59,283 nucleotides of DNA from Herminiimonas sp. (GCA_028292665.1 JAQGLW010000143.1:1-59283); one strand, 5' to 3'; counted from the first letter of the stretch, positions 26,905 through 38,018 are shown. The notes: generated by a model not told the origin, from the letters alone. Program-made: numbers and translations.

Positions 26905-28791
26905 ATGAGCCAATCCAGCCAATTTGCATTGCTTGCCCAACGCCGCTTCGGGCCTTTCTTCTGGACGCAATTTCTAGGTGCGTTCAACGACAACGTATTC
27001 AAGACAGCGCTGTTGACCATTCTCACTTATGAAGCATTGAGCTGGAGCGCGATGGATGTCGGCTTGCTTAATAATCTGATTCCGGGGCTGTTCATTCTGC
27101 CATTTCTGCTGTTTTCCGCAACGGCCGGCCAGTTGGCGGACAAATTCGAAAAGTCGCGCATCGCACGCGCCGTGAAATTACTCGAGATCGTCATCATGCT
27201 GATCGCCGCAGCCGGCTGGATGACGCATAACCTGTGGCTGCTGGTCGCAGCAGTGGTCGGCATGGGCTTGCATTCGACGCTGTTCGGTCCCGTGAAATAT
27301 GCGTATCTGCCGCAGCAGTTGAAGCCGGAAGAATTGGTGGGCGGCAATGGCATCATCGAGATGGGCACCTTCGTCGGCATTCTGCTCGGCGAGATTCTGG
27401 GCGCGGTTCTGGTCGTGCGCAAACCGTGGGGCATTGAATTGGTTGCCGGAGGCACCATCGCAATCGCGGTAATCGGCTGGCTTGCCAGCCGCGGCATTCC
27501 CGTCACTCCGGCATCGGAGCCGGGATTGAAAATCAATTGGAATCCCGTCACCGAAACGATCCGCAACATCGGCTTTTCGCGCCGGAACCGCCCGGTGTTC
27601 CTGTCGCTGCTCGGCAATTCATGGTTTTGGTTTTATGGCGCGATCATCCTGGCGCAATTCCCGGTCTATACAAAAGATTATTTGCATGGCGACTACAGTG
27701 TGTTTGTCTTGCTGCTTACCGTATTCTCCCTCGGAATCGGCGCCGGATCGTTATTATGCGAACGGCTGTCAGGGCATAAAGTGGAAATTGGCCTGGTGCC
27801 GTTCGGTTCGATAGGGCTGTCGATATTCGGCTTTGACCTGTTTCTCGCCAGTCTGAACTATACCAATACCGCGTCGGTCGATATGTCCGGTTTTGTCGCG
27901 CAACAGGGTAGTCTGCGCATTTTGTTCGATTGCATCATGATCGGCATATTTGGCGGCCTGTACATTGTTCCGTTGTTTGCGTTGATTCAAACCCGTTGCG
28001 ACCGCAAGCATCTGTCGCGCACCATTGCGGGAATGAATATTCTGAATGCGCTGTTCATGGTCACCGCCGCGCTGGTCGCGATGGCGCTGCTCAAGGCGGG
28101 ATTTACGATACCGCAGATTTTTCTGGCGACAGCGATCATGAATGCAGTGGTGGCGATATATATCTTCTCGCTGGTGCCTGAATTCCTGATGCGCTTCATG
28201 GCCTGGCTTTTGATACACACGCTCCACCGCGTGCGAAGTATCGATGCCGACCGTATCCCGGAACAGGGTGCAGCGGTATTGGTATGCAATCATGTCAGCT
28301 ATGTCGATGCGATTGTCATCATGGCGGCGAGTCCGCGTCCGATCCGGTTTGTGATGGATCATCGTATCTTCAGGGTTCCGGTACTGTCGTGGTTATTCAG
28401 AACGGCGAAGGCGATTCCGATTGCTCCGGCAAAAGAAGATCCATGGCTGATGGAAAAGGCCTACGTCGATATCGCGCAGGCTTTGCACGAGGGTGAACTG
28501 GTCTGCATTTTCCCCGAAGGGAAATTGACCGCAACCGGCGAGATGAATGAATTCAAGGGCGGCATCAGGAAAATAATCGACCGTTCGCCGGTCCCGGTCA
28601 TTCCGATGGCATTGCGCGGACTGTGGGGCAGCATGCTTACGCGCAGCGAAGGCAATCCGTTCGAACGTTCTTTCAAGCGCGGCCCGTTGTCGCAGCTGGC
28701 ATTGGTGGTCGGCCGGCCCGTGGAGCCGTTGCATGCAACGCCTGAATTATTGCGGGAGCAAGTGCTGGCGTTGCGAGGCGAATGGAAATGA
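26905..28791 (+). CDS. LplT-like MFS transporter fused to a PlsC acyltransferase
   Basis: The 628-residue protein has about 420 residues of MFS transporter (twelve helices, starting FFWTQFLGAFNDNVFKTALLTI, the LplT lysophospholipid flippase signature) followed by a PlsC domain with VCNHVSYVDAIVI (HxxxxD near residue 463), FPEGKLTATGE and VIPMALRG. This suggests uptake of lysophospholipids and re-acylation at the membrane. Enterobacterial Aas has acyltransferase plus acyl-ACP synthetase; the synthetase domain is absent here, so activated acyl groups must come from elsewhere. Such shorter fusions are known in betaproteobacteria. Confidence 0.9.
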   Translation: MSQSSQFALLAQRRFGPFFWTQFLGAFNDNVFKTALLTILTYEALSWSAMDVGLLNNLIPGLFILPFLLFSATAGQLADKFEKSRIARAVKLLEIVIMLIAAAGWMTHNLWLLVAAVVGMGLHSTLFGPVKYAYLPQQLKPEELVGGNGIIEMGTFVGILLGEILGAVLVVRKPWGIELVAGGTIAIAVIGWLASRGIPVTPASEPGLKINWNPVTETIRNIGFSRRNRPVFLSLLGNSWFWFYGAIILAQFPVYTKDYLHGDYSVFVLLLTVFSLGIGAGSLLCERLSGHKVEIGLVPFGSIGLSIFGFDLFLASLNYTNTASVDMSGFVAQQGSLRILFDCIMIGIFGGLYIVPLFALIQTRCDRKHLSRTIAGMNILNALFMVTAALVAMALLKAGFTIPQIFLATAIMNAVVAIYIFSLVPEFLMRFMAWLLIHTLHRVRSIDADRIPEQGAAVLVCNHVSYVDAIVIMAASPRPIRFVMDHRIFRVPVLSWLFRTAKAIPIAPAKEDPWLMEKAYVDIAQALHEGELVCIFPEGKLTATGEMNEFKGGIRKIIDRSPVPVIPMALRGLWGSMLTRSEGNPFERSFKRGPLSQLALVVGRPVEPLHATPELLREQVLALRGEWK

Positions 28792-28833
28792 GCCGATAAC
28801 AGCAGATCCGCAGCGGTTCAATCGCTTGTCGAT

Positions 28834-31800
28834 TTATCCCAGAAACGATTTGATGTGAGATGAATACTTCGGCGACTCTTCCTCGGTTTGTATCTGAGGC
28901 GCGATCAGGGGCAGCACGAGGGTGAATATTGTTCCGGCATTGGGTTCGCTTTGCAGGCGGAGCTTGCCCCCCAGTACGCTGGTGACGATATTGTGAGTAA
29001 TGGGAAGGCCCAGTCCGGAACCGCCGGCGCCAAGCTTGGTCGTGAAAAAAGGATCGAAGATGCGATTCATGTTGGCGGGTGGAATACCGATGCCGTTATC
29101 CTGAATCGTCAGTTCCAGTCCGCCGTCCGCCGTTATTTGCGCCCGGATCGACACGATGCCGGTGCTGCGTCCTTCGAAGCCGTGCAGCAATGCATTATTG
29201 ACCAGGTTGGTGATGACCTGTCCGAGCGGACCGGGATAGCTGTCCATGACGATGTCGTCCGGGATATTCTGATCGACGGTGAACAATGTTTTCTTGATCG
29301 ATGGCGACAGCGTCAGCATGATTTCAGAGACGGCCTCGGTCAGCGAAAATGTACGACGCTGAGAGCTTGTCTGGTCAACCGCAACCTGCTTGAAGCTGGT
29401 GACAAGATTGGCGGCCCGATACAGATTCCGCTCCAGAATATCGCCTGCCTTGCCGGCATCGCTGATATAGCTTTCGAGCGTCGTACGCTTGAGCCCCTTG
29501 GCGACATTGTTGGCTAGCAGACGGGTGCGGTCAATCAGCGTGCTGGCCACCATCAAACTATTGCCGATAGGGGTATTGAGCTCGTGGGCGATACCTGCGA
29601 CCATCGATCCCAATGCTGCCAGTTTTTCGCTGCGCACCAATTCCTCTTGAGCCATGTTCAAGGTATCCAGCGTACTTTCCAGTTCCTGATTGGCCTGTTG
29701 CAGTTCTTCGGTGCGCTCGACGACGCGCTCTTCAAGAGTGGCGTTCAGTTCAAGTATCTGATTTTCTATTTCGTATTTCTCCGTAATATCTTCGCCGGTG
29801 AAAGTAACGAATTTCTCTCCTGCCAGTTCAAAGGTGTTTCCGGACAACATGAATAGCGCCTTGCTGCCGTCACCCCGATTGATCCAGGCTTCATACCGGT
29901 TGATATATCCTTTTTGCCTTATTTCCTTTTTTATTGCATGTCTTTCTTCTTCGTTCACATAGAGAGATAGATCGAAATCATTTTTGCCGATGACTGTCGC
30001 GCGATCAACGAGGAACAGGCGCTCGAATGCACTGTTCAAGTCGACGATCCGGTTGCCGTCCGCAAGATGAAAGACCGCCATGGCAACCGGAGACGAATGA
30101 AAGATTGTCGAGAATCGCTGCTCGCTGTTGTTCAGCTCTTCCGCAGCGCGCCTGCGTTCCAGTTCCGCCGAGGCACGTTCACTGAATACCTGCAGCAACG
30201 ACTTCACCAGGTCAAGGTTGGTCAGCGGCCGCGAGTGCATCACCGCGAGCACACCGATCGTATTGCCTGCGGCATCGCGAATCGGCGCGCTTGCATGGCT
30301 ATCCCAGCCTTGTTCGGCCAATGCACGATCTCCGGGGAAAAGATTTTGAATGCCTGTTGAAAAAACACTGATCTCGCCGGCAAGAATGCCTTCGCACGGA
30401 GAACCGATAATCGGATATTCGAAATTGCCGGCCTTCTGACCCTTTGCGTGAACGGCGACCGTACGCACGCATTCCGGAGCATCGGCTGCGCGAAGGCCGA
30501 CGAATGCGCGATCGATGCGCAATGCGGAAGCAAGATCGGCCACCAGCAATTCCAGAAAAGATTCGCCCGCCATATCCTGCGTACCCTGGGCCAGGCGCAG
30601 CAGAGCGCGATCGGCCTCGCTCTTTTGCTCTTCGGTGCGGCGCTGATTGGTGATGTCGCGCACGACGGTTAACATGTATAGCTCGCGTTCGACGCTGAAG
30701 AGCGTGCCGTTGGTCTGGCACATGCGCTCTTCGCCGCGCTTGGTGCGCATCGTCCATGAAAAATCGCGCACGATCCTGTAGACATGCAGTTCTTCATACA
30801 GTTTGATCTGTTCTTCGGCATCGATCCACAGATTCAGTTCTGACGCGGTCTTGCCGACCGATTCGTCCCGGCTGAAACCGGTAATGGTTTCGAACGTCTG
30901 GTTGACATCAAGGATCACGCCATCGCTGATGCGCGTGATGGAAACAGAATCGGGATTGCATTGAAAGGCGCCGGCAAACTTGGCTTCGGACAGGCGCCGG
31001 GCTTTTTCTGCGCGCCGCTTTTCGGTGACGTCTTCCGCCATTGACAACAAGCGGCCGGAGCGCCCCGTCTTGTCGGCGATATGAGCGTTGCTCCAGTGAC
31101 AGCTGATGATTTGCCCGTCTGCCCTGAGATTATGATTAATGCTTTGGAAATCCCCGGCGCTTGCATCGATATTGACAAAAATCCTGGCGGACGATTCGCC
31201 TTCTGCATTCGGCACGATGAAACTGGCGTGCCGGCCAAGCGCCTGCTTGCGCGGATAGCCGAAAATGCGTTCCGCTGCGGCATTCCATTCAATCACGCAG
31301 TTGTTGATATCCCATTCGATGATGGCGATCGGACTCTGTTCGACCAGCGCCCGGTAGCGCGCCTCACGCTCGTACAACTCTTGCTCGATATGCTTGCGCT
31401 TATCGATGTCGCGTTCCAGTTCCTGATTTTTCAGGCCCAGTTCGTCGAATAGGCGGCGCAAGCTGATGCGCGTATCTTCCAGCCGCCGGCTGAGCAAGCC
31501 GATTTCGTCAAGACGCTTCCAGGTGAACGGCACATCCAGTTGTCCCGCAGCCAACCGTTCTGCACCCGTTCCCAGCCGTCGTAGCGGCCGGATCAAGCGG
31601 TTTTCCAGCAGGACTACGATCAGTCCGATTGACAACGCTATTTGCGCGGCAAGCGCAAACATTTGTTCGAGCAGGCTTTCAATGAGCGCCTTGCGCAGTC
31701 GCGCATTGCTGACTTCAATGTTGACTGTCCCGATCGGGATGTCGTTGTAGACAACGGATTTTTGCGTGGAAGCCGTGAAATCGGCGCGCCGGTCCGGACG

Positions 31801-32105
31801 CGTTTTTGAAACAAAAACGTTCGACGCGCGGTCTTGCACTTCAATGCGCACGATATCTTCGTTATGCGTCATCATTGCATCGAGCAGCTCCGCACCGCTC
31901 TCTTGATTCATGTTCAATAACGGATCCGCACGCCGTTCGATACAAGATCAGCGTTTTGTTCAAGCAATTTCCGTGTGCTTATGCGGACGTCTTTTTCATA
32001 CCTGTTAAGCCAGGATATGCCGTTGATGAGCGCCGCCGGGACCAGCAGACTGACCACTACCACCAAAACGAATGCCCGTCGCAGCGTCACGATGCGTTCG
32101 ATCAT
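28834..32105 (-). pseudogene. Membrane histidine kinase with HAMP, PAS and GAF domains, split by a frameshift
   Basis: Residues 1-63 (start at 32105, MIERIVTLRRAFVLVVVV, first membrane helix and early periplasmic region) end at a TGA at 31914. The rest continues in another frame from 31917 for 1027 codons. That part has a second helix (LSIGLIVVLLENRL), HAMP, several PAS domains, a GAF domain, HisKA with AHELNTPIGN (His about 778 of that part) and an ATPase domain with NLVNNALLHG, DNGIGIPP and GSGLGLPIT. Restoring one base near 31928 gives a continuous NGVADPLLNMNQES. All catalytic motifs are intact, so the lesion looks recent. The larger fragment might still be made from a TTG or ATG near 31911. 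Confidence 0.8.
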
Positions 32106-32247
32106 GGGAGGCTCGTAGCGGGGGGCCGATCGTGATGATGGCCGGCGCGGAAAACGTTGGGAAAAAGGGAATGCAATTTCAGAAATCGCCGCTGCCGTGT
32201 GAAAACGATCGGTTCCTTTTCCTTTGATACCGGGGCCTCGACGCGAC

Positions 32248-34481
32248 TCATCGATTTTTTAACCAGTCCAGCAACTGCTCCGATGTCATTGGCAATGCAA
32301 ACAGGTTGCCCTGCGCCAGCGGGCATCCCAGAGAGGTCAGCTTTCTGGCTTGCCGTTCATTTTCAACGCCTTCCGCGATGACAGCCAATCCGAGGTTGCG
32401 TCCGAGCTGAACGACCATTTCGGCGATGCTGCTGCCGCGCGAAGAACTGGTAATCTCGGCGACAAAAGAGCGATCGATCTTCAGCCTGTCTACCTGCAGT
32501 TGCTGCAAATAGCTCAATGACGAGAATCCGGTTCCAAAGTCGTCGATCGCAATACTGATTCCGGACTTTTTGATTTGGGTAAGCGTTTTGATCAATAGCT
32601 CGGGTTCCTGCATTGCCACCGATTCGGTGATTTCAAGTTCGATAAAGTTCGGCGGCGCGCCGGTATCCGAAAGTACGCGATGCAGCATATCGAGAAAATC
32701 CGGATGCCTGAACTGTACCTGCGAAACATTGACCGACATTATAAAATCGGTGAAGCCGAGTCCGTGCAGGCTTACCAATTCGTCACAGGCTGCGCGCAGC
32801 ACCCATTCGCCAAGATTGATGATCAGCCCGGAGTATTCGGCGATCGGTATGAAAACGTCGGGCGGGACAAATTTGCCGTCGTCCTTTTTCCATCGCAGGA
32901 GTGCTTCAGCACCTACCGGCTGACGTGTGACAAGATCGATCTGCGGCTGATAGGCGATCGACAGTTTTCCTTCTTCGAAAGCAGTGCGCAGCGCATGCAT
33001 CAACAGAACCCGTTGGCGGCTTTCAATGCCCATGCTGCGCGCGAAATAAAAATGTCCCGCGCGCTGCTGCATCTTGGCTCGTTTCAGCGCAATGTTCGCA
33101 TCCTTCAGCGCATCGGCGCCGCTGCCCTCATGATCGTCCAGGCGCACCAGTCCGATCGTGGCGGAAATCTGCACTTCCTGTCCTTCAATGCAGAACGGCA
33201 TATTGAACAGTGCTCCGATCATCGCCGGATTGACTTGTGTCGCGCCGCCGAGCACAGAGAACGTATCGCCGCCAACGCGCGCCACGATCAATTCGTCTCC
33301 CAGCCGGGACTGCAGGCGGGCCGCCACGGCGAGCAGCAGCTTGTCGCCGAATTTATGTCCGAGGGCATCGTTGATTTCGGCGAAATGGTCGATGTCCACC
33401 AGCGACAGCGTGACGTCGTTCCGTGCAGCGGAAGCGAGCGTTTCATCAAGGATGTTTACCAATCGCGTACGGTTGGGCAGCTTCGACAGGTCGTCGTAAA
33501 AAGCAAAGTCGTGCAGGCGGCCGACCAGCATCACATTGTCGAGTCCGACGGCGATATTGCTGCAGAAGACATCGAGCAGGCGCTGATCCGTTTCGTTTAA
33601 TGTTATGCCTGTATCGAGAAACAACGCGAAATCGCGGTTGGCATTGCCGATAAAATAAAGTGTGATGAAATCATCGCCATAAAGATTGCGGCGTTTATCC
33701 AGCGAATGCGATAACGCGTCGGCGACACGTGCATCGTCTATATCGGAAACATGCCTGTCGATGAACGAGGCGTAACTGCCTGCGGCGGCAATGACAGAAA
33801 ATTCACTGCCTTCGCCGTTATAATTTTCTTGAGCGCAAAACAATCCATCGGGTTTGAGATTGAGCAGTCCCGCTACCTGCGTGATGACACTCCGGTAGTG
33901 AAATTTTGCAGCCCATGCAATGCCATCAATTCGGCTGTGGCGCGCACAATCAGATTCAGGCCGCGGCGGCTGGCATTGATCGAACGGATCTGTTCGTAAG
34001 ACCGGATTGCAGACGTGACAGCCGTGAAGAGCTTGATACGTGTCAGCTCGGACTTGGTCTTGTAATCATTGATATCGAAATCACGGATCGCATCGAGTTC
34101 GGGAGCATAACCGGGCTGGCCGGTGTGCAGAATAATGCGGACCTCGGTCATTCCGAGTACTTCGCGGATATGGCGTACCAGCAGCAAGCCGGCATCCTGT
34201 TGTTCCATGACGACATCCAGCAAAATGACTGCGATGTCCCGTTCATGCGCTAACACTTCCCGGGCTTGCGCCGCTGTGTAGGCATGTAAAAATTCCAGCG
34301 GACGATGCTGCATTTCGACGTTGCCCAGCGCAAAGACAGTTGACGAATGCACGTCGCCGTCATCGTCTATGATCATCACGCGCCATACCGGCATCGCAGC
34401 GGAATGCACTATAGCGCCTGTCGATACATTTTCGTCCAAGAATACGAAATCCTCTTCCGCGGGCGTGATCGAAGGGGGCAT
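32248..34481 (-). pseudogene. Response regulator-DUF3369-GGDEF-EAL protein, split by a frameshift
   Basis: The first 202 codons from 34481 give a receiver domain (MIIDDDGDVH, phospho-acceptor Asp89 in AVILLDVV, NDYKTKSEL) and the start of DUF3369 (SINASRRGLNLIVRATAELM), ending at a TAG at 33873. The second part, open from beyond 33843 to 32248, resumes DUF3369 (QVAGLLNLKPDGLFCAQE) and continues with GGDEF (degenerate, GGDTF) and an EAL phosphodiesterase domain with intact EALLRW, DDFGTGFSS and KIDRSFV. Removing one GT of the GTGT at 33887-33890 joins the frames as GVITQVAGLL. It is the likely partner of the adjacent kinase and would lower c-di-GMP. As written, the phosphorylation input is cut from the output. 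Confidence 0.82.
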
Positions 34482-34784
34482 AAAAGCATCTCCAGAAATC
34501 CCAAAGTTACTACTTGGAAATAGTATATAACTAACTTATGCAAAAATGTCTGACAAACTGCTTTGTGGAAATTTACTGACGTAAACCAAGCTTTAAGGGA
34601 AAAACAGGCGGTTCGTTCTTGATGCTTTTCAGGAATTAAAAATAATGCCGTCCGCTTTTTCAAAACATGCGGCTCTTTTGCGGCTGTTTTAGAGCCGCTT
34701 CCATGATACGGAAGCACAAGCCTTACAGAACAGCCGGCCTACACTGGTAGAATTCAATCTTTCAGCTACGCTATTCCCATCATC
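34482..34784. other. Intergenic region with a small dyad, between the regulator and aroC
   Basis: About 300 bp between divergent genes, presumably holding both promoters. The only structure I see is GCGGCTCT (34669-34676) paired with AGAGCCGC (34691-34698) around a 14-base loop that repeats GCGGCT. No gene is evident. Confidence 0.5.
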
Positions 34785-35885
34785 ATGTCCGGCAATACTT
34801 TTGGTACGCTTTTTACTGTCACTACCTTCGGCGAATCTCACGGCCCGGCCATCGGATGCGTGATCGATGGCTGTCCCCCCGGGATGACGTTGTCCGAAGC
34901 AGACATTCAGCCGGAGCTGGATCGCCGCAAGCCCGGAACGTCGCGCCACGTCACACAGCGTCGAGAATCCGATACGGTGGAAATACTCTCCGGTGTATTC
35001 GAAGGCAAGACCACAGGCACTCCAATTGCGTTGTTGATCCGCAACGAAGATCAGCGCAGCCATGATTACAGCAACATTGCCGACACTTTCCGACCCGGCC
35101 ATGCCGATTACACTTATTGGCACAAATACGGCGTTCGCGACCCGCGCGGCGGTGGGCGCTCGTCGGCCCGCCTGACAGCGCCCGTGGTGGGCGCGGCCGC
35201 TGTGGCGAAAAAATGGCTGCATGAGCAATACGGCACCACTTTCACAGGTTGCATGAGTCAATTGGGCGATATTGCCATTCCGTTCGAATCATGGGAGCAC
35301 GTGCGCGAGAATCCCTTTTTTGCGGCGAACGGAACTATCATCACGCAACTGGAAGAGTACATGGACGCATTGCGCAAAGCAGGGAACTCCTGCGGCGCCC
35401 GCATCGACGTCGTGGCCATGAATGTGCCGGTCGGCCTGGGCGAGCCGATTTACGACAAGCTGGACGCCGAAATTGCTTACGCAATGATGGGCATCAATGC
35501 GGTCAAGGGCGTTGAAATCGGTGCGGGATTCAAATCGGTTTCACAAAAAGGAACTGAGCACGGCGACGAACTGACGCCGGAAGGTTTTTCGAGCAACAAT
35601 GCCGGCGGCGTCCTTGGCGGCATTTCGACCGGACAGGATATTACGGTATCGATTGCAATCAAGCCGACTTCCAGCATTCGCACGCCGCGCAACTCGATTG
35701 ACAAAAGCGGCAATCCGATCAAGGTGGAAACATTCGGTCGGCACGATCCCTGTGTCGGCATCCGCGCAACGCCGATCGCGGAAGCGATGCTGGCGCTGGT
35801 GCTGATGGATCATGCGTTGCGGCATCGGGCGCAGTGTGGAGATGTAAGCGTGACGACGCCGAAGATTGCGGCGAAAGTGAAGTAG
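34785..35885 (+). CDS. aroC: Chorismate synthase
   Basis: AroC converts 5-enolpyruvylshikimate-3-phosphate to chorismate using reduced FMN, the last common step to aromatic amino acids and folate. The 366-residue protein starts [24 protein letters not shown] (signature 1, abbreviated here by key residues GESHG) and contains [25 protein letters not shown] and [17 protein letters not shown], plus [17 protein letters not shown]. All family signatures are present. A REP-like palindrome follows. Confidence 0.97.
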   Translation: MSGNTFGTLFTVTTFGESHGPAIGCVIDGCPPGMTLSEADIQPELDRRKPGTSRHVTQRRESDTVEILSGVFEGKTTGTPIALLIRNEDQRSHDYSNIADTFRPGHADYTYWHKYGVRDPRGGGRSSARLTAPVVGAAAVAKKWLHEQYGTTFTGCMSQLGDIAIPFESWEHVRENPFFAANGTIITQLEEYMDALRKAGNSCGARIDVVAMNVPVGLGEPIYDKLDAEIAYAMMGINAVKGVEIGAGFKSVSQKGTEHGDELTPEGFSSNNAGGVLGGISTGQDITVSIAIKPTSSIRTPRNSIDKSGNPIKVETFGRHDPCVGIRATPIAEAMLALVLMDHALRHRAQCGDVSVTTPKIAAKVK

Positions 35886-35896
35886 AAAAACAATGA

Positions 35897-35930
35897 GCAG
35901 GGCGGATAAGCGCAGCGTTATCCGCCCTGC
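35897..35930. repeat. REP-like palindrome downstream of aroC
   Basis: GCAGGGCGGATAA (35897-35909) and TTATCCGCCCTGC (35918-35930) are perfect inverted copies around an 8-base loop. No T-run follows, so it is not a standard terminator. Palindromes of the type GGGCGGATAA...TTATCCGCCC are widespread extragenic repeats in proteobacteria; it may stabilise the aroC mRNA end. Confidence 0.7.
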
Positions 35931-35982
35931 GTGATCAACGTTCATCTTTTCCGGTCCGGGCGAATGACATAAACATCGATCG

Positions 35983-37191
35983 TTGACGAACTTGCCGCAT
36001 TCGGAATATTCCACCGTACTGCACTCATCCTTGCCTAAACAATACGTCAGCTTCGCCCTCTTTTTCTTCGCGTATTACGGCTACATAGGCGTACTTTCTC
36101 CTTACGCCAGTCTGTTTTTTGCCGATAAAGGCATGACTGCCACGCAAATCGGGATATTGATGTCCCTCATGCAAGTGATGCGAATTTTCGGGCCTAATCT
36201 ATGGGGATGGGTTGCCGACTATAGCCGGAAGCGGGTGACGGTATTGCGCATTACGGCGATTGCGGCACTGGCGGCATTTACCGGATTGCTTTTTGGACGG
36301 ACATTCGTCCAGTTCCTTTTGATCATGATTGCCGTCAACACATTCACCAGTGCGCAGGCACCGCTATCGGAAGCATTGATGCTTTCGGAAATGCGCGGCG
36401 ATCTTACTCATTACGGGCGCCTGCGCTTATGGGGTTCCGTCGGATTTATTCTATCGGTGATGGCCGCGGGGCAGTTACTGGATTGGCAGGGAATCGGCCT
36501 GATGCCATGGATCGCGTTGGCGCTGCTGGCATTGGTGCTGGCCGCCAGCCTGCGCATGCAGGAATCGCCGCATGTTCATGGGCAGCAGCATGACATGCCC
36601 TCGGTGAGAAAGCTGCTGCAGCGGCGTGAAGTGATCGCATTTTTCATATCGACTTTTCTGATGATCGCTGCACATTCGTCGCTCTACATATTTTATTCGC
36701 TGTACCTGGCGCAAATCGGTTACAGCAACACGGTGATCGGTTTGATGTGGTCTTTGGGGGTGATGGCGGAAATCGTGTTTTTCTTTTACCAGGCGCCGAT
36801 TTTCCGCCGGCTGGGAGTGCAGAAATTGATGCTGGCAAGTTTGCTGATCGGGGGAATACGCTTTTTGTTGATCGGCTTTTGCGCACAGTCGCTGTTCTGG
36901 TTATTGATCGCGCAGGTTTTGCACGCGGCGACCTTCGGGGCGCATCATTCCGCATCGGTGATGATGCTGCAGCGCTGGTTTGCAGGCCCGCTGCAAGCGC
37001 GTGGCCAGGCGCTGTTTACCAGTATTTCCTATGGTTTGGGCGGAACTCTGGGCGGACTGGTTTTAAGTGTGTTTTGGGATAGATTCGGCGCTCAGGCAGT
37101 CTATTTGATTGCGGCAATATTCGCTGTTGGCGGCGCGGGAGCGGCGGCGCTATCGTACCGCTGGCAGCCATATCATAAGGAGAAAAAATGA
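35983..37191 (+). CDS. MFS transporter (MFS_1-like, HcaT/nucleoside-symporter type)
   Basis: About 402 residues with twelve hydrophobic segments. The opening FALFFFAYYGYIGVLSPYASLFF and PLSEALMLSEM in helix 4 fit the MFS_1-like family (phenylpropionate permease HcaT and nucleoside symporters). There is no ATG near the N terminus: the longest start is a TTG at 35983, and another TTG (TTGCCTAAA) near 36031 gives an N terminus closer to the family norm. The substrate is unknown. Its stop overlaps the start of the M48 peptidase gene (ATGA), so the two are co-translated. Confidence 0.88.
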   Translation: MTNLPHSEYSTVLHSSLPKQYVSFALFFFAYYGYIGVLSPYASLFFADKGMTATQIGILMSLMQVMRIFGPNLWGWVADYSRKRVTVLRITAIAALAAFTGLLFGRTFVQFLLIMIAVNTFTSAQAPLSEALMLSEMRGDLTHYGRLRLWGSVGFILSVMAAGQLLDWQGIGLMPWIALALLALVLAASLRMQESPHVHGQQHDMPSVRKLLQRREVIAFFISTFLMIAAHSSLYIFYSLYLAQIGYSNTVIGLMWSLGVMAEIVFFFYQAPIFRRLGVQKLMLASLLIGGIRFLLIGFCAQSLFWLLIAQVLHAATFGAHHSASVMMLQRWFAGPLQARGQALFTSISYGLGGTLGGLVLSVFWDRFGAQAVYLIAAIFAVGGAGAAALSYRWQPYHKEKK

Positions 37192-38018
37192 AATCGATTG
37201 TCAAACGCATGCTTCTGAAGCAAATGCTGACAGCGGTAATTCTGCTGCCCCTGGTTTCCTGCGAAACGGTGCAGACTACCCAAGGCGGCGTGGTGGGTGT
37301 GGAACGCCAGCAGAGAATGGTGGTTTCTTCCGAAGAGATCGAACAGGCCTCGAGTCAGGAGTACGCCCAATTGATGGCTCAAGAGCGCCAGAAGGGCACA
37401 TTGAACCGGAACCCGTCGCAAGTCAATCGAGTTCGCACGATTGCCAATCGCCTCATTCAGCAGACGCCGGCATTCCGGCCGGATGCACAGCGCTGGAATT
37501 GGGAGGTCAATGTGCTGACTTCCCCGGAAGTCAACGCCTGGTGTATGCCGGGCGGCAAAATAGCCGTATATACCGGACTGATGGAAAAGCTTCAAGTCAC
37601 CGATGACGAACTGGCTGCGGTCATGGGACACGAAATGGCGCATGCATTGCGCGAACATGCGCGTGAGCGCGCATCGGAGCAGGCAGTCGCCGGACTCGGG
37701 ATATCCATTCTGTCCGCCGTAGCCGGTGTCGGCGACGTGGGACAGAAGGGGATGGAGTACGCTTATATGGGCGTGCTCGGTTTGCCCAATTCGCGCAAAC
37801 ACGAGACCGAAGCCGACCGTATCGGAGTTGAGCTCGCAGCGCGTGCAGGTTACGATCCGCGCGCAGCGGTCACTCTATGGAAAAAGATGGAAAAAGTCGG
37901 CGGATCGGAACCGCCCAAGTTTTTGTCGACGCACCCGCCACGGGAAGACCGATTAAGCGATCTGGCCAATTATTCCCAGCGCGTCATGCCGCTTTACGAG
38001 CAGGCCAGGAAAAGATAG
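37188..38018 (+). CDS. M48 family metalloprotease lipoprotein
   Basis: The 276-residue protein has a lipobox LVSC (Cys25) after a hydrophobic signal, so it is probably anchored in the outer membrane facing the periplasm. The zinc site is HEMAH (148-152) in AAVMGHEMAHALREHARE, with the third ligand in HETEADRIGVELAARAGYDP, followed by STHPPREDRL. This matches the LoiP/YggG and BepA-like group involved in envelope quality control. The gene starts inside the MFS stop codon with AAGGAG upstream. Confidence 0.93.
   Translation: MKSIVKRMLLKQMLTAVILLPLVSCETVQTTQGGVVGVERQQRMVVSSEEIEQASSQEYAQLMAQERQKGTLNRNPSQVNRVRTIANRLIQQTPAFRPDAQRWNWEVNVLTSPEVNAWCMPGGKIAVYTGLMEKLQVTDDELAAVMGHEMAHALREHARERASEQAVAGLGISILSAVAGVGDVGQKGMEYAYMGVLGLPNSRKHETEADRIGVELAARAGYDPRAAVTLWKKMEKVGGSEPPKFLSTHPPREDRLSDLANYSQRVMPLYEQARKR

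Noticed and set aside
32680-33600. 306-codon frame antisense to the GGDEF-EAL gene
   Set aside because: It is the complement of clear GGDEF and EAL motifs; its composition is that of an antisense shadow.
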